Source: Hymenolepis diminuta | Lineage: Eukaryota; Platyhelminthes; Cestoda; Cyclophyllidea; Hymenolepididae | Length of the DNA: 64,000 nt | Assembly: GCA_900708905.1 (NCBI GenBank) | Contig: CAADRB010000025.1 | Location: 301,650 to 365,649 of the forward strand | Direction of reading: 5' to 3' | In this document: piece by piece, positions 54,070 through 64,000 of the stretch | Layout of the letters: every line of letters begins with the position of its first letter | How positions within the stretch are numbered: position 1 is the first letter of the stretch | Notes under the pieces: model-generated | Told to the model about the DNA's origin: nothing | Databases searched by the model: none | The model's input: the letters and a program-made list of their open reading frames with translations, nothing else | Program-made: the position numbers and the translations under genes

Positions 54070-54540
54070 TTATTTAGGCCTACTTCTGTCCCTTCTAGAA
54101 GTAAAAATTCCTGAAGGTCCCTTATCAACAACACTCAAATGAGGCGGCTTTGAATTGACCGCATTCATGATTACGTCACCTTGAGTGTTGATGGTCGACA
54201 AACGAGGAAAACTCATTAGCGCTCCAACAGACATCCCCTTCTGCTGGATCAAAAAAGGCCGCATTTCTTGATCTTTAATGGTGTTGCTTACGCTAAAGTA
54301 ATGAATCATAAATGAGATGGAGGGTAGTTAATTTAACCTCTACAATAACTTACAGGCTATATGGACTTCTTTGGCAATGCATATTTTATAATAACTTTTA
54401 TTAAACCTTGCAGCCGCAATGTAGTGATCATCCGGCAAAGATCCACAATGGGGGAGTTAATTGGAAGGTACGTTTAACCCAAGTAGCTGAGCCACAGTTT
54501 CACCTCTCATTGGATAGTATTTGGAACCGTCTCATTTTGA
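54070..54540 (-). pseudogene. Broken La-motif gene (sibling of the gene at 61.1 kb)
   Basis: Two exon-like blocks on the minus strand, about 54530-54354 and 54292-54070, are separated by a 61 nt intron in the same place as in the intact copy. The second block encodes the La-motif core (MRPFLIQQKGMSVGALMSFP, then INTQGDVIMNAVNSK) and reads to a stop after SRRDRSRPK. The first block aligns with the intact copy (VPNTIQ, LLGLN, HCGSLPDDHYIAAA) but contains an in-frame stop near 54455 and frame shifts, and does not join exon 2 in the correct phase. No alternative start restores it. It is therefore read as a pseudogene, although exon 2 alone is well preserved. Confidence 0.7.
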
Positions 54541-56534
54541 ACCCGTCGTGGTATCTGCGGGTTCCACTTCGAATCGTATATTTATAGAAAATCCAGTGTC
54601 CTGAAAATATTTAACAAACTTAAATTATAGCAATATTTTGTGAAATTGTTTTAAAATTACGCTGTTTTTTACATGACCTCGGAGAACACGACTCAAAGTT
54701 ATTGAGATATTCACTTCACTTTTGTTTAATAACATAACACGATATAATATTTGTGGTTTTTTATTGATAACAGGATTTATTCTACATTTACACTGCACAT
54801 ACTTTCAACACATCTCGATTGCAAACGCCCTGATGGGAGGCGGAATGTTAAGGCTTCAAACTTTATGGTCAAATCTTATGCTGGAATTCCGATGAATATA
54901 TAATATTGTTGTGTAACTTCAATTCACACAGTTTGGTTTAATCAGCTCATTCTAGAACATTATTAATACCTCTCCCAAGCTCTCGCGTTCCCCCACTTCT
55001 GAGTCTTGTATATTTTTGATGTGCACCGAATCGGATCATTACAGATCTGATCAGAGCTAAAAGTTGACCAGTCTAATAGTAAGATTTCTAAAGGATACTT
55101 GCCAATCTCAAAATTAAAGATAAACTTGATGCACTTTGACAAGGACTTGAATCTGCGTTCGTGAAGGAATAGTCTCACCGCAAATATAGTTGAAACACAT
55201 CAAGGATTCTTTCGTTATGACGAATTTGAAAAGATTTATGTATAATTAATAACAAGAAGCAGACTTAGTGTGGTATCCCCACAAGAGCGACAGCCATTTT
55301 TCAAAATACGGCAGATGAGAATGGACGATAGCATCTCATTAGAGAGATCTGAGGTGATATTGACACCGCTTGCAATGTAGCAAAGTATACTTCCAGAAGA
55401 AGTATCCTAACATTGATGTTCAACATAAATGCGCTTGAAGTATTGTAAAGGCTGACTTGATTGTCCGCATCTTCGGGACCCCTATGGAACTGCTTGATAG
55501 CCCCCTATGAACTTTCCAGAACGAAGTACAACCGCTGGAAACGTAATTCCTGTATAATGAGGCAAAATCGGCTGAAGCTACATCTCTGTCACCGTATCAA
55601 TCATTTTCATTCAAAAAACAAAGTGAAATCTTTTGAGGGGAAAAATTTTTCATTGTCATTTTGAGGTATCATTTCCATATGCAATCTCTATCTATTAATT
55701 TCCACTCAATTAAAGCTTTATTTCATAGAAATGAAATCGAATTTTTATTATAATCTAAAAAGTAGCCACACTTTCACCTTTTTTATTGAATGACGTAAGA
55801 TAGCTTAATTGCACAATCATGTAATCGAAAAATCGTCTCCGAACTCGGATTATTCTGCCAGGCGAAACGAGACTCGATGAGGTCGTTGGGAAATGTTGCA
55901 TGCTTTGTTCATTGATGTGTAGCTGACAGTTGAGGGAGAAGTGGGAATCGGTAAGCGTGCAATACATAGGGTGACGGAGTGTATATGTACTACGAATATA
56001 ATGTGACCTGTCAAAATGGCCCCTTTTCAAATTATCTTCCCTTCGCATATACATTGTTCATGTAAGCTGCACAAAATATCTAATTACCGTCAAATTAGGT
56101 ATTTTGAATTGTAGCCGCTAAAGCCTTACTAATATTAATGATACTGCATACACGAATTGATTTATAGTATTAATGTGTGGAAATGGTACATAACATGCAC
56201 TTGGTGTGATTCAGCTTGACAGAGATGTGATAAGATCTGTAATAGATTACTGATTTCACATCATTAAACTTTGATATTTCTAGATGTCTATGATTATTGC
56301 ATAGCAATATCACAACAACTTTATGTGAGCTCACTTTGGGTGAAGACAGCTTACGGAGACCTGCCAACTTGCAATTTTGATCTATCTCAAATTTGATTGG
56401 CTAAAGTTTTAAATTGTCGAATATCTTGCAAGATCATTTGCATTCTCGGTTATTGAAAGGGAGAAAATTGCAGTACTAAAACTGACACTTTATGATTAAA
56501 GTAATACCGATTTTACTGACAAAAGGCTGACATC
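54541..56534. other. Intergenic
   Basis: No exon or repeat recognised. Short open frames only. Confidence 0.4.
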
Positions 56535-56790
56535 CCAGTTAGGAAGAAGGAAAACACAAATTCTCGTTTGCTAAAGCGAAAATTTATTACGGTTAGACTC
56601 GAACTATGTACAGCATAAACTAATTTATAAGAGTTCCAATATATAATATAGGGGATGAACATCGTTTTCAATAATAATGTGAAGAAGATAGAGAATAAAT
56701 ATTAACTTTGTCAGGGGAAAATATTTCAAAATTATTCATAATTATATTTTCATTCTGACATTTTCTCTTTGTAAGCCATGTATTCCATGT
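56535..56790 (-). repeat. Local repeat R2, copy 1
   Basis: Shares with 58593-58830 an ordered set of blocks (plus strand): GGAAGGAAAA-like plus CACAAATTCTCGTTTG, AGCGAAAATTTATT, CTCGAACTATGTA and GGGAAAATATTTCAAAATTATTC. Orientation is arbitrary. The element directly abuts R1 copy B. Confidence 0.5.
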
Positions 56791-56825
56791 AGGACTTCTT
56801 CGAGTTTGCTTGAAGTTTGTGGCGT

Positions 56826-57135
56826 TTGCCTGCAGAGGCCTCCTCAGCCAATCAGCAGTCACTATCCCTGCAGCTTAGTATTGCTTGTATTTAGGGACCA
56901 AGCTTGTGGACAACGACTCATAAGGAGCTCTGTTCGCTTAAAATTCTTTCTATCTCATCGCTTACGGATCAATGAACCCTCTCTACTCAACACCTTTCTT
57001 GTTCTCGCTACTTTTGGAGCGGCCTAGCTAATTTCTGGAGCAAATTTCTAACAGAGGACTCTGCTAGACGCTATCCGGACTGCTTAGGAGGATTGCGTGG
57101 GTATAGCGAAAAGGCTTATTGGTGTAGCATCCGCT
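56826..57135 (+). repeat. Dispersed repeat R1, copy B
   Basis: Full-length match (opposite strand) to copy A at 40938-41282, running from GCAGAGGCCTCCTCAG to TTATTGGTGTAGCATC, without copy A's internal duplication. Confidence 0.7.
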
Positions 57136-58592
57136 ACAAGTTCTTCTGTTGGTTTCACATTTCTTCATGTCCACTTATTTCTTTTTCAACGACGTTATTG
57201 GGTAATTGATGCAGCTTCGATCTGCTTCTTCTTCCCATTTGTATTTCCATAGGATATTTTCCAGCAAGCCTCCAATAAGCAGCCGTCCAGAAGATCTCAA
57301 ATACAATCTTCAAATTTCTTAGAATGGCTCTCTCTCCTTTTTTGTAGGACCTGTTCTTTACCTTCCTCTTGGTTCGCTTTGAAACAGAACACTGCGTTCG
57401 TCTTTGTTTTCGGAGAAGGATCTCCATGCCTTGTCTTCAGACAATATCCACTTTTGATACTGGTTTCAATTCAATGAATATTGCAGAAACATGTTTAAAA
57501 TGCTGTGTCCTTTTCCCCTTCTTTCAGATCGTTTTTGGAACACGTTTGTGGAGATTATTCTGAGGCCTTTCATTTTGCATTATATCCTAATTCAAGATGG
57601 CTGTCACCTGACTGAACATTTATTTATCTTTCTGGATGACGCTCTCCTTTTTGAGTTCTCCTTTTCTTCAGTACATTGTTTCCTTATGTCTTTTTTTGCC
57701 ACACACGTTGTGAATATGAGATATGTAGGGACAAAATCGGATCAAGCGCGAATTATTACAAAAGCCGGTACTCACTTAGAGATTTACGGAGAGTGAAAAC
57801 ATTCCGGGACTCGTTTGACAAAACTGGACTCATTAGATTTCATGCCACTGTCAAACTTGATATTCATATTTATGTATTCATTAACAAAAATATTCATTAC
57901 ATGCTTTGAGTATTCGGAGAATTTGACAAAAGACCTCAGTTTGACAAGGCTTTCGAAGACCACTCGGAATTGTAGACATTTTAAATGATCCTTCTAATCG
58001 CAGAGTTCAAAAACACTGGCAATGCACCTAGAAACAGTCACTCAGTCTCCATCATATTCTTTGGTGAGGGAAAGACAACTACGATACTTTCAAAATTCAG
58101 AAGACCTTCAACAAATAAATCAGGGAAAATCAAGACAGCTTCGCCGAAAGTAAGGTTCGAAGGAAACTTGAGATGCAGGTAACCTTAGAGCTTTACATTT
58201 TCATCCGTTCCCAACCTCCACAACGACAGTTCAACTTTTGAATTGCCTGAAATACCAGTGAGATTGTTTCTTGAAATAACCTCACATATTTCAACCTAGT
58301 TAGCAAAGGTTCGAACTACTTCTGAGTCATAGTGAGATTCATTAACTTGTAGAACCAGAGAAATCTGTAGATAGTTCGGATAAGGAAATGCCCAAATTTC
58401 AGTTTTCATGCTTAGAAATTTAGAAAACTTTTCTTGCGATAATTTGTGATGCTCCGGCTGTTTCTTCAGAAAAAGTTCATTGTTCATCAGGAGAACTCCA
58501 AATTCATCAATATTCAATTAAATTATTGCGAATATTCAAAAGCTGAGTTCTTTTTAGCCTTGTGTTGCCGACTTTTACGACCTACAAGTCGA
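57136..58592. other. Unassigned interval between R1/R2 repeats
   Basis: Several overlapping open frames on both strands. The most protein-like are on the minus strand: 57155-57427 (basic, KRTKRKVKNRSYKKGER) and 58296-58540 (LFLKKQPEHHKLSQEKFSKF...AFPYPNYLQI). Neither belongs to a family I know. They may be exons of one decayed gene or internal parts of a repeat. No splice model could be supported. Confidence 0.3.
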
Positions 58593-58830
58593 TATACCGG
58601 CTAGAGGAAGGAAAAACACAAGTTCTCGTTGTCATTAGCGAAAATTTATTGTAGTTCAGCTCAAACCATGTAGAGTTCGGTGAAATTCATATTAATTAAC
58701 ATAAACAATGTTCAGTGATAGATGGAAAGGCGATATCAAATAAAATTTGATTTTGACATGGGAAAATGTTGAATTATTTTTCAAAATTATACTTTCACCT
58801 TTTCAGCTTCCTTTAGAATAAGGAAAATTG
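58593..58830 (-). repeat. Local repeat R2, copy 2
   Basis: GGAAAAACACAAGTTCTCGTTG, AGCGAAAATTTATTG, CTCAAACCATGTA and GGGAAAATGTTGAATTATTTTTC occur in the same order and orientation as in 56535-56790. Similarity is moderate. Confidence 0.5.
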
Positions 58831-59659
58831 GAAATGCATTCTGAAATAAGAAGTACATGAAGGCAAACCGAGCAGCCATCCTATTTCACCCGCTTGACAA
58901 TAATGCTTACCCTCAACCAGACACTCTCAAGAATGTCAAAGCAGTTTTTACGAATAGAGATTCTAATCATGACCAAAGCCATGCAGATCATAACTTTTTG
59001 GTAAAATGATCAAGATTTTTTGAGCAATAGGGTGCTAGGGATAAAAAGGAGGAAAAATTAGCTCTTGGTAAATCATTAGGCTCTAGACGACATGACATAA
59101 GCAATTCAATATTTTCATTCCTGTTTCTAATACCAAAAATCAACCAGTGACTCCAATATGAGCACTAAAATATAAAGCCCTTATCTACCAAATTAAGCAA
59201 AATGTTCTCCGAAAACAGTGGATTGCTTCTGTAGTTTAGACTGAGTCATTGTTTCCTTGGCAAAGTTTTAAGCGGGGATAGTCGGTGACAAATCTACAAT
59301 TCAGTAAATATGTCTTAATATTTTCCCAATCTGTCTTTGGCATTTCCTATTTCATATTTCGCTGCTCGAACGACGTAGAAATTGGTGAATATATTCCAGG
59401 TATTCAATTTGTAAGCCGAATGGCTTCATTTCAACATTTGTTAACATTTTTTTAACATTTATCGTCTATAAAAATCGCTGTCGTATTTTTCGCGTTCAAA
59501 TATTATGAGTTTGCAGTGCTTTCTGTCGCAATCAAATGTTGAATTACTGTATCTAATAGTTATCTCTGAGGTTATGAGGAAAAAAATCTTGTCATTATCT
59601 GAATGTGACAGAAATTCTGTCCATTGTTTTAATTTGAATTAAAGTGAACATTTCGTCAA

Positions 59660-60090
59660 AAATACATTTATTTAGTGCTCAACACAGTCACCATTTTCAT
59701 TAATCACATCTTTCCATCTTGCCACAAGCTTTCTCATTCCTTCGTCATAGAATTTAGCCAGTTTGAAGTGAAGCTAGCTTCTTCATTTCCACCTCTTCTC
59801 GTGAGGTAAGCCTTTGTCCCATTGAATGAATCTGCAAGCTGCTGCAAGCTCCTGTAAGCTCCTGAAAAGATAAAAGTCGGTTGGTGGAAGAGAAGATGGG
59901 GAGAATATGGTGGGAATATGGCGGATGATGCATGACTTGCCAACCAAATTCTTCAACAAGATTTTTGGTTGCTCTTAAACTGTGGAGTCTGGCATTGTCA
60001 TGGAGCAGAATCACTCCTTTTCGATTCATCGAAGAAGGCCCTGGCCTTCTTTTTCCTGCCCTTAACTGCCTTTGAACGAGTTAGCTGCTG
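59660..60090 (-). mobile_element. Mariner transposase 3' fragment
   Basis: On the minus strand: NRKGVILLHDNARLHS with the second catalytic Asp, EEFGWQVMHHPPYS, then frame-shifted remnants (SREEVE) and finally KFYDEGMRKLVARWKDVINENGD with a stop, the usual mariner C-terminus. The PYSPDLAPSD motif holding the third acid is changed to PYSHHILPIF, and several frame shifts are present, so it is dead. The N-terminal half is absent. Confidence 0.85.
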
Positions 60091-60385
60091 ACTTCAACAA
60101 CTTCAGATATTACTATTTCATTATCACCCATTACTTCATAATAAACAATTCCCTTCAATTCCCTTCCCACCATACACACAAAAGAATTTCTTTCTTTCGA
60201 GTGCAGTCCCGAACTGTCTCGGTTGTGGAATTGGCTTTGGACCACTGTCTTGACCTAGCCACCGTGTTTTGCGCTTAACATTGTTGTGAAGGTTCCACCA
60301 CTTCACAGTTAGGCTGTCAGTTATGATTCGGTGTAAAAAGGTGCCTCAAATTCGGTTCACGAGAACGCATTGAAACACAACGGGT

Positions 60386-60411
60386 CACACACACACACAC
60401 ACACACACACC
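60386..60411 (+). repeat. (CA)n microsatellite
   Basis: Thirteen perfect CA units. Confidence 0.95.
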
Positions 60412-60765
60412 GTTACTTGTTGATTTCTGACAAATCGTGTGGAGGGACGCATTTCCCAGCCTTTGAGACTCTCCCAGCCAAGTCTTTTCATTTCCCCATA
60501 TATGGCCATATGGTCATATGGCGGCCTACGTCCAAGATTTTGCTCAGTTCTCTAGTAGTGCAAGTTGCATTTCCATCAATGCCAACTTGCAACTGCTTAG
60601 AATTGAGTTCTTTTGAGCATCCTGCTCTCGGTTCGCCTCTCTCCCGTCTTTCTGAATGAGGTCGTCCTTTTGAAACCACCTGCGGAAAACTACCTGTAGA
60701 AAATCACCTTCTGTGGGTCTTTTCATTCACAACATCATTTCCATAGGTGTCTTTGAGTGTTTCTA

Positions 60766-60795
60766 CTGCTGCTGATGCTGCTGCTGCTGCCGCTG
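60766..60795 (+). repeat. (CTG)n trinucleotide repeat
   Basis: Ten CTG-type units with two single-base changes (GATG, GCCG). Confidence 0.85.
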
Positions 60796-61129
60796 AGCAT
60801 GACGTATTTCCTTCATGAAATTCAAACAGTGAAATATGCCTCCTATGCTCTCTTGTTGGAGTGTTGGAGTATACAACAGGGCTAGAAATAATTATCAACA
60901 ACGATAATCATCACACAATCTCAAAAAAGAAGGAATAATATACTATTAAGCGTCATAGATAAGCACACAACATTAACGAGTTTAATTGAAGTTATCGTGT
61001 CCTAAGCACAACTCAAAAGTTGGACAGAACTTCTGTTACAACCTGATATTATAAGGATATTATAATTATAAGGACGCAGTATATATTTGTATATAATTGA
61101 ACTAACATGGAAATGAGAGCTGTAAATCA

Positions 61130-61733
61130 ATGGCAGTAGTCCCGAATACTATCCATTTTGAGATTGTGTGTGGTGAAGACATCGCCCGGAAACTGGGACT
61201 GAATCGGTCCGCACGTCAACCTCCGGCTTGTGGATCTTTATCTGATAAGCAGTACTTCGCGACTGCAACATCTAGACGAAGTCAATATAGATTATTCCGC
61301 ACTAAAGTGGAATATATCGCATATTTTTTGTAAGCTATTCAAAGGTTGTCTTAATCTTCCCTATTTTAATTAAGAAATTATTACTTTAGCATTGACAACA
61401 CCATCCAAGACCGTAGAATGAGACCCAATTTGCTTAAATACAAGGGGATGCCTGTTAAGGATCTGATGAATTTTTCTCGTTTGGAGGCTGTTAATACTAG
61501 ATCGGAGGAAATCATCAATGCGGTCAATTCGAAGCTGCCTCATTTGAATGTAGTTGAGGTAGAATCATTGGGACTTTGTATTTGTCGAAGAGATGAATGT
61601 AAGTTTGGAACAGTTAGCAAATATGATTTCACCTTTGATAGTACAGTTAAAACGCATTTTTTTTCCTGTAGATTACGGCATTAATGCGACTTTCAAGGAA
61701 TTATTGGCTCGAATGGCAAAAAAAAATTTGTAA
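61130..61733 (+). CDS. La-motif-only protein (three exons, 156 aa)
   Basis: Exons 61130-61329, 61390-61598 and 61672-61733 (TAA), with introns of 60 and 73 nt and consistent phases. Seen: a ~55-residue N-terminal region; KVEYIAYFF (the aromatic La-motif start, normally EYYF, with two extra residues); then MRPNLLKYKGMPVKDLMNFS, LEAVNTRSEEIINAVNSK and LNVVEVE, which follow the winged-helix La motif of La/LARP proteins; and a short helical end (FKELLARMAKKNL). Family knowledge: the La motif binds RNA, usually 3' oligo(U), together with an adjacent RRM. Here the frame stops about 25 residues after the motif, so no RRM is possible downstream. The ATG at 61130 is the first in frame; an earlier exon is not excluded. 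AATAAA overlaps the stop, supporting a true gene end. A broken copy lies at 54070-54540. Confidence 0.7.
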
Positions 61734-61738
61734 ATAAA
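61733..61738 (+). terminator. Polyadenylation signal candidate of the La-motif gene
   Basis: AATAAA starts within the TAA stop codon and is followed by a T run. Such a short 3' UTR is unusual but supports the gene ending here. Confidence 0.4.
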
Positions 61739-61739
61739 T

Positions 61740-62649
61740 TTTTTTAAACAGGAGTGTTATATTTTGATTCCTTACGCCCAAATCTCTGTTGACGTCGCTT
61801 TTCAATGACAGATTTTATGAATATTTTGAAATTTGAAAGCTACAGAATCAAACGTGGAACATTTTTAATAGTCTTTGAAAATGTGTCTACGACTTATATC
61901 TTAACTGGAACGTCCACCGCATTAAGTGGTACACAGTGGTACACTAACTCATCATTCACCAAGTGTTACTAAATTTCTAGCCCTAATAAATGCACAGAGA
62001 GAGGGAGGGAGAGTGACGTGAAGGATGTTTAATTTGTACAAATTTTTCGTTCTGGTCGACCTATCTTGACGTGATCTAAACTGAATTAGGATATAGTTGA
62101 CAGTAGTCTGGTGGTTGTCAATTGAATTACTTGTCATCAATTTGAATAGTGAATTCAACTACGTTCTCGCATAAACTATCCTACTCTTCCTACCAGAAGA
62201 GTAAATACCTAGAGGCCAAAAAGAGGGCGATAAACTACGTAATATAAGAGTTAACTGGAAGGAAATGACCTTACCGCGAAGTGTTGTTTCCATGATTCAA
62301 ACTGTCATCACTGTGGAATTCGAAAAACAGTAAATTATTCTCTTATTGGGGTCTTGAACCATGTGTTTTTGCCATTACACTCTGGTATTTGTAAGAACAA
62401 GAGGAAGTGAAAGACTTTGTGTAGCAGCCCCAAGGCACGGTCCACTTCGTTGAATCTTGGTCGCAGTATTCCCGAGAGGAATTCATTGATCTAGCTCCTC
62501 ACATGTTATGGCTCTGCGGGAGCTTAATCGTAAGTTCAATTATTTTTGAAATATGAAATATTTGCTATCAAATAGCATTAATATTATAATTGAAAGGTCG
62601 AAATGGATGAGAGGCTTTGCAAAGATCTAAACTGATAAGTAGGAACATA
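61740..62649. other. Intergenic
   Basis: 3' flank of the La-motif gene; no exon or repeat recognised. Confidence 0.4.
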
Positions 62650-63035
62650 TCTAAAGGCTTGTAGCAAGGGTTGTTGGGGCCAACAAGAACCGAGGTCACC
62701 AATTTAGGCGTTACCAAATTGTAGGAATCAGATCTTGATTGTAGAAGCAAAGACTATAGCTAACAGCTAACAGCAGCAACAACAGTTTGAGAGCAGAAAA
62801 CCAAGAGCTGACTAGGCTAGAAGGTTTTGAATAGATCACGATGAGGATTCAAGCGGGTGGGGGAGAGAGAGAGACGAGGAACAAGGGAGATGAGAGGGCA
62901 GCGTATGAGCCGGTTAGAGAACAAGCGTGCGTACGATTGTGTACCGTATGTATGAGGTGGAAATACAAACACAACTAATGTAGGTCACTTAGACAAGTAC
63001 ACGCGTGCTGTGTGAGTCCAGTGTACTTATGGAAG
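62650..63035 (-). mobile_element. Ty3/Gypsy-type LTR remnant with primer-binding-site-like end (copy 2)
   Basis: Read on the minus strand it repeats the block order of the element at 3180-3530: GCACGCGTGTACTTG..AAGTGAC, GCTGCCCTCTCATCTCCC, a CT-rich tract, GTTAGCTGTTAGCTATAG, CTTCTACAATC, and AATTGGTGACC followed by CGGTTCTTGTTGG..CCAACAACC. It is slightly rearranged, as an extra AATTTGGTAACGCC stands before the TTGGTGACC. No coding part is attached. Confidence 0.6.
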
Positions 63036-64000
63036 GGGGGAAGGGAAGAGGGCATCGAAAAACACTTTCAGACATGACAGTTAGGGGTTTTAAGTCATTT
63101 GAACATAAAGATATCACTGCTGCATCGTGTATTTTCATAGAAAATGTTAGAAATGCATAAAGAATCATCCTTCAAGCTTATGAGATAGTGTTTGGTTCAG
63201 CCGATGTTTCAAATAAATTTACTAATGACGAATTTAGATTTGGGAAAAGATTTGCATTTTAAATTTTACTATGCCCAATAGGTATCCGTCCTGTATTTTA
63301 TCCCTTCCAACAAACATCTACATAGATTCATCGATAACCGTCAGCTTATCACTCCTACCTAGTACCTACATGTGTACATCTAATATTTATTTGAGCCGTC
63401 ATGCAGATATCATCGCTCTGCTAAAATACGTCCAAGGTTTGAAACTCTGCTTATTGTCATATTAATTGCCGGATATTCTTCTATGAATGTGAAATATGGG
63501 ATTCGATTGGACTCTTCAAGATTTGCCGATTACCATAAAATAAAATTTTAATATCAACCGTGCTGCAGACAAGTTTCAACTTGAATGCTTTGTCGAATGT
63601 TCGCTTTTGCAGATATCAATTGAGTTACCCAGCACGAACATCATGTACTGTTCACCTAATACAACCAGGTGATCTATAACGTCCCCAGATAATTTTGCAT
63701 TTTGTTCTGGAAATTTGATTTATTTATTACATAAACCAATCACGTAGAGTCAATATTAAAAGTTGAATATTTGAAGCTGATAGCAAATTCTAAACTCAAT
63801 ATTATCGTATTCATAAATCCGGTAATGAAATTCATGAAAGAATACAAGTTAGATGCAATCCGATTAAGGAATATGACCTTTTCGTGGTGTATATCAGCAA
63901 CAAGTTCCTAACGAAATAAGATGAGAACCATTTAAGACTGCTCATCAGGTAGTGTTTTGATAAATCCCTAAGACACTTTGAAATTTCTCCCTGCAATTTG
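63036..64000. other. Intergenic, window end
   Basis: AT-rich sequence without recognised features. A 64-codon open frame at 63271-63465 has no family resemblance. Confidence 0.4.

Noticed and set aside
56806..57027. 73-codon plus-strand frame
   Set aside because: Lies within repeat R1 copy B and is not kept open in copies A or C.
1..64000. CRISPR array, prophage, bacterial operon or integron
   Set aside because: No spaced direct repeats, Shine-Dalgarno-led gene runs or phage genes. Spliced animal-type genes and eukaryotic transposons show the window is eukaryotic.

Overview
This is eukaryotic, AT-rich draft-assembly sequence (two runs of N, at 316-438 and 42137-42144) with few genes spread among decayed repeats. 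No rRNA, intact tRNA, CRISPR or operon-like structure is visible. I rebuilt the genes by hand from GT..AG junctions, reading phase and family similarity. Introns fall into a very short class (32, 35, 37, 37, 40 and 43 nt) and longer ones up to about 1.5 kb. In the POLDIP2-like gene the three shortest come first, followed by long ones. With the base composition and the decayed Ty3/Gypsy, mariner and tRNA-derived repeats, this fits a parasitic flatworm (trematode or cestode type). The organism assignment is inference.

Layout. 1-4.2 kb: a gap and one LTR remnant (~3.2-3.5 kb). 4.2-7.6 kb (minus): a six-exon gene for a 614-residue secreted protein with a furin-like site and a region resembling a caspase/legumain fold without catalytic residues. 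7.7-35.8 kb: a gene-poor stretch with tRNA-like fragments, one unexplained 269-codon ORF (11.8-12.6 kb), an LTR-like remnant near 19 kb and simple repeats. 35.8-40.1 kb (minus): two tandem UBE2N/Ubc13-type E2 genes, both with matching four-exon structure, the HPN motif and the catalytic Cys. 42.0-45.6 kb (plus): an internally deleted mariner followed at once by an eight-exon POLDIP2/ApaG-domain gene. 47.8-49.6 kb: two head-to-head two-exon genes for small, lysine-rich, helical proteins of unknown family. 52.7-62 kb: a repeat-rich tract with a Ty3/Gypsy integrase remnant, a broken La-motif gene, copies of two local repeat families, a mariner 3' fragment and a second La-motif gene that looks intact but ends right after the La motif. 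About 62.6-63.0 kb: a second LTR of the same family as the one at 3.2 kb, in opposite orientation.

The recognised genes do not form a shared pathway: a K63-ubiquitin E2 pair, a mitochondrial/nuclear ApaG-domain protein, RNA-binding La-motif proteins and a secreted protein. The most useful leads are the La-motif-only gene with its pseudogene sibling, the duplicated Ubc13 with an unusual shared GTTCG splice donor, the secreted pseudo-enzyme candidate, the head-to-head orphan pair, and three dispersed copies of a ~300 bp repeat. Genes with many small exons may have been missed in the long unannotated stretches.
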